A stretch of 64,000 nucleotides of DNA from Deuterostichococcus epilithicus (lineage: Eukaryota > Chlorophyta > Trebouxiophyceae > Prasiolales > Stichococcaceae): assembly GCA_033439295.1 (NCBI GenBank), contig JAVTLE010000007.1, forward strand, positions 248,001 to 312,000, in the 5' to 3' direction. Below the pieces are notes generated by a model. That model did no database searches, was not told where the DNA came from, and saw only the letters and a program-made list of their open reading frames with translations. How positions within the stretch are numbered: position 1 is the first letter of the stretch; each line of letters opens with the position of its first letter. Of this stretch, positions 47,401 to 57,900 are shown one piece after another. The translations under genes were made by a program, and so were the position numbers.

Positions 47401-50103
47401 TTTCAGCAGGAGAGCCTGCGCACTTCACCCCGCCCAAAAACATCCGTGTAAAGCCTAAGCATGGAGTCGCCAGACAGACAGACTGCTCAGACGAAATCTT
47501 CACCACCACAATTCACGCCGCCGCACTCACCTCCTGCCCGATGATGCCGCCGAACATGGCCGCCATGGGATTCAGCTCGCCGGCAGCGCCGAACGCCAGC
47601 AGCTTGAGCACCTCCTCGTCAAGGTCAGCCTTGTTACCCGAGGAAGCCCCCGCCAGGCGGCGGGCCTCAGACACGACGGCGGCGGCATCGTCGGCAGACG
47701 CCGGCGCCGGCAACCGGCCGTTGGACGCCCGGAAGGCGTCCAGCGCCTGGAAGCCAACGTGCAGCTGCGCCGAGCGGTCCAGCTTGGCGAAGTCCGACAG
47801 CAGAAACTCGCCCGGCTCCGCCAACGCCTGTTCGTGCAGCAAGAGAGGAACCTCGGCCACAGCTCACTTGCGGCGCTCAGCAGGGTTTCTGGAACAAAGG
47901 CCGGGATGCCAAGCCTCCGGCAGTTATCTAAGACCAACGCCTGGTTGCATGCAGAAGTGGCAGGCATTCGTGAGCAGACAGCTTAGCTCAGTCGAGAGCC
48001 AGTCTGCAGGACAGCGGCGGGCAGCAAGAGGCGGCCCGGGAGGCGCACATCTGCAAGCGGTCGGAAGGACAGTTGCTTGGGTTCCTTGACCTGCACCACC
48101 AGGCCGCCCCGCGTGTACGCCACATCCCCCTTGATGGGCTCCTCCAGCTCAAAGGAGTGCGCCTGCGGGGCCAGCAGCGTTTGTCATGGGCAAGCATTTT
48201 GCATGAGATGCTGAGGTGCGCCTTGGCAGGGTCACACTGTTGACATGTGGCAACGGCAGCGGTTCTTCGCGCGATCCTGCTTCCAGCCACAAGTGAAGCC
48301 TGCTACAGGCTGCAAGACGATGCTGCCAGGGGGGGGAAAGGGGGGTGGCGGGAGGCTGTGTTGCACAGAACTGGCACGGCGGAGCCACAAGCGCATGCAT
48401 GCCAGACGAACTTTGCAGCACCGCACCTTGACGTTCTTGACGCGCCGCGGCTTGCCGTCGTTCAACTGAGGGATGCCCTCCACCTCCGTGAACGTCACCA
48501 GCTGGCCGTCCTGTACAGAACAGGGTTTTGTGCGCGAGAGAATTAAGGAACTCCAGCTGTTGCCCAAATGGTTCCATTTTCAACACCCCCGCCAAATTTA
48601 GCAGGTGGCCATGTAGTGAAAAAAGCACGCCCAATTTGGACAATGGGTAGCCCAGCTGAGCTGCGCCTTTCAACAGACATCCGGGCACAGTGAAACGCCC
48701 GCTGTGCCTTCTGGCAGTACAGCAGCGGCTGATACCTGGAACTCCAGGCGCTCATCCTCAACGCACGAAATGATGGTGGTGGACTCGCTCTGCGTGACGC
48801 CCGCCAAGATGCCCGTGACCGGCTCCTCGCCTGCACGATTCTTGGAGATGCAATGATCGAGGAGCAGGTGCGCATCTGAAATGAGCCCGACCCAGGAAGT
48901 GCTTGCAGATGTCCGTCAGCGAGTCACAAGCATCAGCTCCGCCCTGCCGTTTGTGCTGCATGCAGTGGGCAGCGACCACGCTGAGCAGTCATGTAGTGGA
49001 TCAGCATGGTGTGGCTTAGGCGGACAAGTCGTGCATGTCTGATTGCGGCAGCAGGGCGCTGTGCCGCACCATCCGTGTCCAGCACGGCGAACGAGTTGCC
49101 AAAGTCACAGAACACGCTGCCAAAGACGCCGCAGATCTCTGCGCGGATGAAGGCGACACCATGCTCCCGGCATGTCTCGTCGAGCTTCACCGACTCTGCC
49201 AGGCCCAGGCCGGTCGCCACCACCACCTGCATGCGGACGGTGCTGTCAAAACCAGCATTGTTGTTTAATGGTGGACATTGATACGTCCGAGATGTTCTTG
49301 TTTGCCGGGCCCGCAAGTGCTGATTCGCAGCTGCAGAGAAGCGAGCCATGGGATGTTTGGTCCAGGACGTTCTTGTGGGGCATGTGCCGCAGCTTCACGT
49401 GCACAGACTGGCTGATGTTGTGCTCGGAAAAGTGGCAACGTGATGGGCAAGGAGCATCGCATGTGGGAAAGCCCGCACGTCGAAGGTGCGCAAGAAGGCA
49501 TCCGACAGCTCCTCGGCGCTGGCGGTGACCGCGACGGCAGTGTTCAGCTCCTGCAGCTTGGCCTGGCAGGCCGTCGCGCGGTTGGCGCCGACGTCGGCCT
49601 CCGTCAGGTAAAATTGTGCGCCCAGGTCAGCCAGCTTGACCGCCTCGGTGTCGTGCAGTGTGACTGCCTTGACCCCTGCCAGGATGACGTTTTTGGCTGC
49701 GCGCACGGTGTGCAGCAGCCGTCACTCGCTGGTCAAGTGTGGAGCAAGCTTTGCTGTTCAGGGTTGGAGCGTGTTGTTGAGCGGAGCGCAGGCATCGCCA
49801 CAGCCGTCGGATGATCGTGCTGAGTGCCTGTGACGTATCGAAGGCGGCAGAGCACGCTGTGCAGAGGAAGCTGCCCAGGGACTCACCGACTTCAGCACCC
49901 AGGCCCTTCAGGCCTAGCACCAGCACCTGCGCAGCCGCCATGCGGCGCATGGACTCGCGACCATACACCGCCAGTTGCCTGGAGTGCAAGTCCTCATCCA
50001 GTTCGCCGTCCATGAATTTCGGGCCATTCTCAAGCTTCATCTTCTTGGCAGGGGGCTGAGGCGAGGCTGAGGCTGGTCTGCCGGCCGTTTTGCTGCCCGA
50101 CAT
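41467..50103 (-). CDS. UBA1: Ubiquitin-activating enzyme E1
   Basis: Twenty-one exons, 5' to 3': 49887-50103, 49479-49696, 49070-49226, 48736-48830, 48427-48510, 48049-48162, 47531-47827, 47217-47330, 46664-46899, 46298-46391, 45803-45986, 45260-45419, 44894-45026, 44276-44413, 43981-44064, 43604-43756, 43123-43254, 42824-42902, 42465-42583, 42061-42153, 41467-41694; 1042 residues (human 1058). The inactive adenylation half begins [15 protein letters not shown] and [20 protein letters not shown]. The active half has [11 protein letters not shown]-type [36 protein letters not shown] and [13 protein letters not shown]. The catalytic cysteine is in [17 protein letters not shown]. The C-terminal ubiquitin-fold domain ends [10 protein letters not shown]. 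Exons 8, 14 and 17 end in GC donors (AAG|GCAGGC, CAG|GCGAGT, CAG|GCGCGT). It activates ubiquitin with ATP and loads E2s, in cytosol and nucleus (EC 6.2.1.45). Divergent with mitoferrin. Confidence 0.97.
43308..43453 (-). repeat. Two copies of UBA1 exon 17 start
   Basis: The plus-strand text of the real exon edge, 43204-43260 (AAACTGGATGGCCTCCAGC, then TTGTAGCCCGG and GCCTGCGCCTCCTGCGG), is repeated at 43308-43360 with one substitution and a 6-bp deletion, and more weakly at 43413-43453. Both starts are about 105 bp apart. On the gene strand they lie upstream of exon 17, in intron 16. The first copy still carries the CAG acceptor. Confidence 0.92.
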
Positions 50104-50794
50104 CAACTGTCAGCTGTCTTGCTGTGGCTGTGGTCCACTGCCAGCGCAGTTTACATCGAGCGTTTGTCGAAGCTTTGTGGTCTGACTGGCAATTCAAGAC
50201 AAACTCCCGCACTTGGCCTCGCACGAAGCAGTGATGCTGCTTGAATACGCTCAAGTTCTCAGAATGCTCAGTCGGCAAATCGCAACCTGCGCACTACGAA
50301 GCTTCGAGCTACCAAAAGCGTTCTGCTGAGTTTGTAAGAATCACGTCATCCCGGCAGAATGTTGCAGCCGAAGTTGCCCGCGATCGTCATTGCTGGACTG
50401 CGAAGCTTCTTATGTTAAGCAACGCTTGTGCATTCACCAATCGGGCTCTGCCGCTGGCTCCGCAACCAGATTTCGTCGAGGGGTTTCAGGTCCTTGTCGA
50501 GCCTTCAGGCACTCTGCGGAAAGCTCGCTGCGCTAACGCCTTGAAAGTTCAGCTTTGAGAGTGAAGGTACTTGAAACGGGCGCCGTTGGCATTGCAGGCG
50601 CCGCCATTTCATCCTCGCTGCACACTGCCTCACTGCCCTGCCGCTCGTGCCGACCGTGGCTGCCGCGGTAAGAAAGCCTCTGCACGTCCAGCAGTCCGGG
50701 CCGGCGGCTGCTGGCCAGGCGGGCACCTGTCTATAGGCACGGCCGCAGGGCGGCGTGACGCCGCTGCAGCAGCTGCCACCGCTGGGCCCGTCTC
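50104..50794. promoter_or_regulatory. Divergent spacer UBA1 / mitoferrin
   Basis: 691 bp between start codons; expected to contain both 5' UTRs and promoters. No distinct element was identified. Confidence 0.35.
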
Positions 50795-53700
50795 ATGCAT
50801 GGAGCGCCGGCCCCGCCGCCGCCTGCCGAACACATTGAGCTGCCGCCGGCGGAAGATGTCGAGCCCTTCGAGCTCAGGAGCGCGGCCTTCTTCAAGGTCA
50901 CTTTTGGCACCGATGTCTGTGCCGGCTGAGCCGCAGACTCGCCTGGCGCAGTGCTGCAAGCCGCCATGATGCTCAACCTTGCTCACGCTGCGACTGCGCA
51001 GCCAGCACCAGGCATCGCATGCGCTTTTCGGCTCCAGCCTTTACCACAGTCCTGCCTCTCGGTCGTCTGACGTCCTCAAAGGCGACCCTGTTTTGGTGCG
51101 GCCGCGCAGCACATGCTGGCGGGCGCGACGGCCGGCATGGCGGAGCACACGGCAATGTACCCGGTTGACACCATCAAGACGCGGATGCAGGCACTGGCGC
51201 ACCCGGGGCAGCAGGCGCGTGCAAATGCCTTGAATCAACCGTGCAGCAGTAGGCATCGCACCGGCGGACGCCTGTATCCTGGCGGCCTCCATGATCATGT
51301 TTAAAATGTGTGTAACGTGCGAACTTCACACGTATGGGGTATGAGCCCAAAGGGCAATGTGAATCGGCAAGCATCTCGTGCACGCAGCTGCGCGGCAAGT
51401 CCATCAGCCGGGCGGTGTCGGCGGTGCTTCGGCGAGAGGGCTGGCGTGGTCTCTACTCCGGTGTGCGTGCCCAGCTGCTTGGCACCGGGTGCGCCTGTTT
51501 CTTATGAGTCTGTGCCAACAGGAGTTTCGGCAAGGCAGGCTGCTCAGCCATTCAGCAGGCGCGCCTGCATGCATGATCGCACGGATGGCGCTGGGCCAGC
51601 CGCCCGATGTGAGCTGCATGTGGAACGTTCTCCAGCGAAGCAAAGGCCATGGTGGTGACTGGAGCGGCGTGCTTGAGCGCACATGCGTCTCATTCGCTGC
51701 ATCATCAAACGGTCACTGCGACTGCTGCAAGCCAGCGCACGCACATTACCTTGCGACATACCAGGAGCCAAGGGCAGATGGCAAGCCCGGCTGCATCAGT
51801 CGACCTGTTCCCACAGCAGATGATCTTCTGTTTTGTCAACACCCAGACCGGCGCACGATATGCTTTGCGGCCTACGAGGAGGCCAACTGGATGGCTGGTG
51901 GACCTGTCGGACCTCAGTTCCTGCATCCGACCAGCCGCAGCAACTCGTCTCTGTGCAGTCTCGCAGGCCGGCGCACGCGATCTGCTCTGCGACCTAAGAG
52001 GAGGGCGAGCGGCGGCTGGTGGGCCCCTGAGCACATGCGCCTCGGTCGCTTGAGCACTCGACGAACCTTCAAAATGGCCGAAGCCCTTGACCGCCTCAAC
52101 CGCAGGCCGGCGCACGCCATCTACTTTGCCACGTATGAGGAGGCCAAGCGGCGTCTGGTGGATCCCGCGGATCTTGGGCAGGCGCACGTTGCCACCGCGG
52201 CCGCTGGGGTGCTGGCCACCATTGCCAGCGACGCCTTCAATGTGCCTTTCGACACCGTCAAGCAGCGCCTGCAGGTGGGATTGTAAGTCTGTTTGCCTGG
52301 CTCGGCAAACAATTGACGAAGAAGCACCGCTGCGCCGCCCCGCAGCAGTGTAGGGTCAGATGCGGCCTCTGCACTTGGCGTATCAGCATGGGCGCTGCAG
52401 CAACGGCTCCTGATGAACCTCTGTACAGCAGTGTGAGACCTGGCCGATATGTTCACACGTGTGCGGCTAAGGCGCAGCTGGGGCACCGCATGATCATGAG
52501 CATCGTGCGCATGCAAGCGCCACTACGTTTTCAATGCCGCACGACCAGCCAAATGGCGCCAATTTGTGTGGCTGCTCTGCAGGTTGCGCACAGCCCCTAT
52601 GCCGGCGTGGCAGACTGCATCAGGGTCATGCTGCGGGAGGAGGGTCCGCGGTCCTTTTTTAAGTCGCTGCGCACAACGGTGGGGGCCTTTAGGGCCCCAG
52701 ATAGATGCTTTGACGCTGGGGGGCCGCAGCTGCCGAGTCCATGCATGGGTGCACACAGCTCCGCAGTCAGGGCTGCCGGGTGGCTGAGGGAGCTCGCTGG
52801 GGCTTTTCACGTCCCAACCATCCTGGTCCGCTGCATGTGCACTGTGCTGTATAGGCCGTACTGTCGAGAATGCCTCGTCTGCCTGTCCCTGCGCTGCTGG
52901 CTGCACATGCGCCCTCCTGTGCATGGTTCGCAGAAGCAACGAGCACCGCTCCCACCACTGGCCTGGCGGCATTCACGAAATAGTGTTGCCCCGCAGATCC
53001 TCATGAACGTGCCGTTCACCGCGATCCACTTCACCGCGTACGAGGCAGGCAAGCGCGCGCTGGGGGAGGCGGGCCAGGCGGAGGGCCTGCGCTCGGAACT
53101 GCTCGCCGGCGGCGTAGCCGGTGCGCAGCTCCAGACAATTTTCATTCACCCTGTTGACAGGGTTCTCAAGGAGACAACTGTCATTCAAGCAGCTGTTCGG
53201 CGGCTACGCTGGTGCGCAAATTTTGTAATGAAAGAATGACAAACCCTAAATTAGCAGCTGCTGCACGGCTGCTCGCCAACGTCGGATGGCGGCTTCACCT
53301 GTGCACCATGTCTTGACACATGTCTCACAAGGCTTTGCCAAGGTATAGGATCACGAGAGCTGGCGCTCCACGCTGCTTGCTGGCAACATAGATCGTTTTC
53401 TACTCATCGCTGATAAGGGTGCGACTGAAGGACTGGGCATCGGCATAGCCGATGCGCCATCGTTGATCAAGTCGTTGCCAAATTCGAAGCAGCGAAAGGC
53501 TCCGCAGCTTCTGGGAGGATGCAGTGGCAAAGATTCCCGGTTTGGCAGACCAGATTCTGCTATCTGACTGCTGCACTAACGATGCTTCGACAGGGCACCT
53601 CCTGCAGACGCCCTTCTGTATGAAGCCTGACCTGTCCATTCGCGCCGAGCGCCGATAGTGACTCCCTGCAGGCGGCCTGGCGGCGGCGGCGACGACGCCC

Positions 53701-54217
53701 ATGGACGTGGTGAAGACGCGGCTGCAGCTAGCGGGGGTGCATGCGCGCTCGCGGTCACACGTCACCGCGGTGGTGCGCCCTCACTTCCATGAGATCGCAC
53801 TAGACCATCGAGCTGGCCACACATGCGGCGGGCGTCAGCTCTGGCATGCAAGATGTCAGCTGGACGGCACCACAGCTGCCTGTTGAGGGGCTTGTCACGC
53901 AGCGTCTGAGGTTCGCTGGGCGCTGGTGCTGCACGTGCAAAGCAACTGGTTCAAAGGAGGGCTGAAGGCTGGCCCCGTGATCCTCTCCCATGCACGATTG
54001 CTGCACGGCGTTGGCCCACACCTGTCCTCACCTGGGATTGACAGCGCAGCGCACATGCGCGCAGATGCCGGCGCTGCGGCAGCTGGTGGCGGAGGAGGGC
54101 TGGGGCAGTCTGTGGCGCGGTCTGCAGCCGCGGGTGCTGTTTCACGTCCCCGCTGCTGCCGTGTGCTGGGGCACCTACGAAACCATCAAGCGGCTGCTGG
54201 GCGCTGAGGCATCATGA
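50795..54217 (+). CDS. MRS3/4: Mitoferrin-type mitochondrial carrier (SLC25, MRS3/4)
   Basis: Eight exons: 50795-50896, 51110-51214, 51388-51488, 52106-52274, 52583-52678, 52997-53120, 53672-53772, 54065-54217; 316 residues. Three carrier repeats each show the PxD/ExxK/R signature: YPVDTIKTRMQ, VPFDTVKQRLQ and TPMDVVKTRLQ. First-repeat context HMLAGATAGMAEHTAMYP and later LYSGVRAQLLGTGPAHAIYFATYE, NVPFTAIHFTAYE and FHVPAAAVCWGTYE fit the mitoferrin/MRS3-4 subfamily. Family knowledge: imports Fe(II) across the mitochondrial inner membrane for Fe-S cluster and haem synthesis. Subfamily assignment rests on overall similarity; another SLC25 iron or SAM-like carrier is a less likely alternative. 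Exon 2 ends in a GC donor (CAG|GCGCGT). Intron 3 is expanded by copies of the exon 4 start. Confidence 0.88.
51728..52026 (+). repeat. Three degenerate copies of mitoferrin exon 4 start
   Basis: Real exon 4 begins at 52106 (GCCGGCGCACGCCATCTAC, TTTGCCACGTATGAGGAGG, CGTCTGGTGG). Copies: 51728-51773 (GCCAGCGCACGCACATTACC, TTGCGACATACCAGGAGCC), 51842-51903 (ACCGGCGCACGATATGC, CCTACGAGGAGGCCAAC, GGCTGGTGG) and 51962-52026 (GCCGGCGCACGCGATCTGC, GACCTAAGAGGAGGGCGAG, GGCTGGTGG). Spacing is 114, 120 and about 139 bp. The AG acceptor survives in the last two. Confidence 0.92.
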
Positions 54218-54915
54218 CAATGCGGCGGTGGCGGCGGCCAACATGGCAGCGGCTGCAGCTGACCTTCAGTGCCGGGCTCGAGAGCCGAACTTCACAGCTT
54301 CGCGCTTGGAGGGGCAGGTCGCAGGGGCAAAGTGCTGTTTTGTTCTGTGGCGTGCGCTGTAAGTTTGGAGACTTGGCGCATTCGCCACAGAATGGGGAAA
54401 GGGGTAGCAGCGGGCAACGAGTCGGAGAGCTGAATGCTCTAATGAAGTAGTCACAGGATGTGAGCACTCGCAGTGTGGCCAGGTTTGGCAAGCGTAATTC
54501 CTATGAGATAGGAGAGCTGCGTGGCCGAGTCTTTGTGGCAGATTCCGTCCACCGTGATGCGAGCCATTCCCTCCGACTACCCAGTATCTCGAAAGAGTGA
54601 TCATACAGCACTGCGGTGGCGGGCCTAAAGATGCTGCTTAGAAGCGGTATCCACAATTGACAGCAGCACCACCCATGTGCGAATGACCTACAGGTGTTGC
54701 AGGCTTAGATAGAGTTGCAGCGTCACAGCGACGTGACAGTCCACAGTCAGGATAGTGCACAGCACTCTCTTGTCAAGTTCAGACGCCAAACCCATTTGCC
54801 CTGTGGCGCCGGCAGCACATGCACAGAAGGCGGGGCAATCTTTGGCAGAGTCCTGGATGAAGAGCCAGGGTCCGCTGTGAACACAGCCCAGGACCCCTCT
54901 AGCGCAGACTTCTGC
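54218..54915. other. Convergent spacer mitoferrin / XCT
   Basis: 698 bp between two 3' ends. No exon, repeat or RNA gene was recognised. Confidence 0.5.
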
Positions 54916-57900
54916 CTAGTCGCCATGTATGGTGTAGGTGCTGTACACTTGTGCGGCATCAAACTGCTCCCATCGCGACGCTGGGAAGATATGCTTGTTC
55001 CTGCGCCCAGCACAAGACGAACCAACTCAGAGCCACCGTTTGGTGGCTGTGGGTTTACACGCTGACCGAAACTCGTGTCAACTGTTGACGTGATTGTGAT
55101 GCCTCCCGTCATATTCGAGGCCATCCCTGCTCACCAAAGCGCACAGTTGACTGCCTGCAATACTCTTGCCCATGAACCCTCAGCACGCCTTTCATGGCAG
55201 ACCGACACCTCTCCACGATCTTGCCGGCGCGCCGCCGCCTACCCAGTGTCCCAGGAGTCGAGATTCCCCTCGCAGCTGCAGTCTTTTTCCAGGATGGAGC
55301 TTCACCCACCCGTTGTCCCAACACCGTTCCACCTTGCCGGCGTGCCGCCTCGCCCCGTCCACAAAGACATGCTCAGACGGAACAAGACCCCGCAGGGGCA
55401 GCATCTTGAAGGTGCTCGTCTATTGCACTGGTGCCGATTCACCACCTTGGCGTACCTCTCGTCTCTTTTCTCAAGTTACTACAGACGAGATGCTGCTTCC
55501 AGTACACGGTTATCCCAGGACAGCATCCTTCCCACACCCACCTGTTGTACCAGTGCCGCTCCACCACCTTGCCGGCGTGGGATTCGTCCTTCTCCACACT
55601 GGCATCATTCACCAGCCGCACGTCCTCGTGCACATCGAAGTGGAACAGTGGGCCGCTCTTGCCGCGCGCCTGCGGTCAGGATCGAGTTGCGCTCGCATTT
55701 GATGTTCCCATAGTTGCTGCCTGAGCTAGCAGATGCACCGGGTGCCCCCGGCGAGCCATTCACGAGTGCTGCTGCAGGCACGGGGCCGCTGGTGGCCCGC
55801 ACATCAAACAATCTGCGTTTTTGGGGAGTTTCAGGCGGAGTGCTGGGGGTGGCGCATAGTACTTCACCACGCGGCGCGGCGGTTGACAGCAGCTGAGCAG
55901 CAGCCAAATTGCTCCCGACAGGTAAGCAAGGGCAGACGAAAAGCAACCGGAGGCCTAGAGTCACCTTGTGGACGATGGGATCACGCACGGGGTTGGAGGA
56001 CAAGGTACAATGGTTGCGCAGGACAAGAGACAAGGGACTGAGAACCCCAGAGTCATTCTGATGTTGCGGAAGTGTGCAACGCTGAAGCACCCGAACAGAT
56101 GGGATTACACAAGGCGAGCGGCTGGGAAACCATCAAAGTTACCTTATTGACAATCAGGTCGTAGAAGGTGTGGGAGTGCGGCAGGATGATGTCCTCCTTC
56201 ACGTACAGCAGGTCCGAGGCGCCCACGCCACGCAGTTCCCGGAAATCCGGCGACAGCTGCGGGGCAGCATCACCAAATGCTTTGGCGTCCAAACCATGAT
56301 TGCAACCAGCCCGTCGCCTTTCGTCAAATCCGAGGCGCCCGCGCCACGCGGCTCCCATAAGTCCGGCGAAGGCTGCGGACGCATGATTGATTTTCCTCTG
56401 GCTCCTCCCAATTCGATGTACAAGGCCGAGCCCACACCGCGCAGCTCCCGGCAAGTCCAGCAACAGTTGCAGGTGCCACAATAAAGCAACTGTTGTGACG
56501 ACTCGTCCTCGTTGGAGCTGACCTCGATGGTGTTCAGGCCTAGGCTGTGCAGCTCTCGAAGGCCTGCGACAGCTGGGGGCGCACAGCAGAGGTAAAAGAG
56601 TGTCCTTCCATAATCCGACATCGGGCATCATGCACGAAAGCGCTGCTACGCAGCTCCCGGATGTCCAGCGACAGCCATGGGCGCCAGCGCGGCTCTTTCT
56701 GTTGTCCGGCCCTGGCACAGCAGCCATGCCGCAGAGGTGTTCCCATCGGCAAGTAAAAGGCTCCTGGAGCAGCCTCTGCAACCACAAGCGTTCCAAGGCA
56801 GCATGACCCCTGGCACAAGTGCCGGCACTTGACGGGTCTCGAAAACTGGTCATGGCTGTAGGCTCTCAGAGCGAGGGCTACTCTAGCGACAGCAATTCAT
56901 CCGACTGTAGGCCCACGCTGAGTTGCGCACGGTAAGCAGAAAATTCGAGACGGAGTCTCCCTTGCGCAAATGTCACAAAACTTCAGACATCGGGCCGAAG
57001 GCGCTCCAACAAGCAGGCTTTGCCTGTAAGGATATTTCACAAACCAGGAGGGTCCGCACCTGGTCGCGCACTGCGCGCAGAAAGTCTGCAATGGAGTCAC
57101 CCTTGCGCACGGCGACCTTCCGCCGATGCCCGGTGCCGTCCCAGTAGGAGTAGGTGATCTCCAGCGGCTCATTCTTAATGATCTGCAGCGCACCATCAAC
57201 ATACAGCTTCATGATCTGTGTCGCAACGACAGTCCCGAGCCTTGTAATATCAGAGCTCTGTTACATCAACAGATGAATTTGGAGAAAAAGCACAGGAAAA
57301 AGCATCAACACATGCAGTTTCGCGCAGGGGGCTCTCTCAGTTGCATGGGATCAACACCCCTTGACAAGTTGCCAGAGTGGAGGAAGGAGGCAGGGCAGCA
57401 CAGGGGCCCCGCGGCTCCAGCACCGCCGCCGCCCGCTGCTGCGAGCCATGTTAGCTCGCTGGCAGGCCGGGCCTCGTGCCCACGCCTCGCAAACAGCCTC
57501 TAGACTCCAAAAGTTCGAGGAAATACCTGCCAGCACAGGCGCAGGGGGACGTTTGCGACCCTCACGGTCTTGTAAACCAAATCCTGAAGAAAATCTTTGG
57601 AAAGCGTGCCTGCTGCCGCAGGGTGTACTCCTTTTTCAGTTGGACTCGCATCTCCTCCTCCGCCGCGACGCGCTCCCGATCCGGCAGGAAGTCCGTCTTC
57701 ACGCCAGGGTCCTTGCCTGAGCTGCCACGAAATGCTGTTGGCCTGTATTGCCAGAGAACTGCTGCGCTGGTCCTCAGATGATCGGCCAGCTTTGTCGGGC
57801 GTTCTGTTGGACCATAATGCGTACTCGCTGCCAGGCGCTGTGGGTATGTGGGTTCTGAAAAGTGCACAGATCGTCACACACTGTGCATGCTTGAAACACT

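Noticed and set aside
51378-52286. 302-codon frame through the mitoferrin repeats
   Set aside because: It reads through intron 3 and its junction copies into exon 4 in another frame. The carrier signature appears only in the spliced model.
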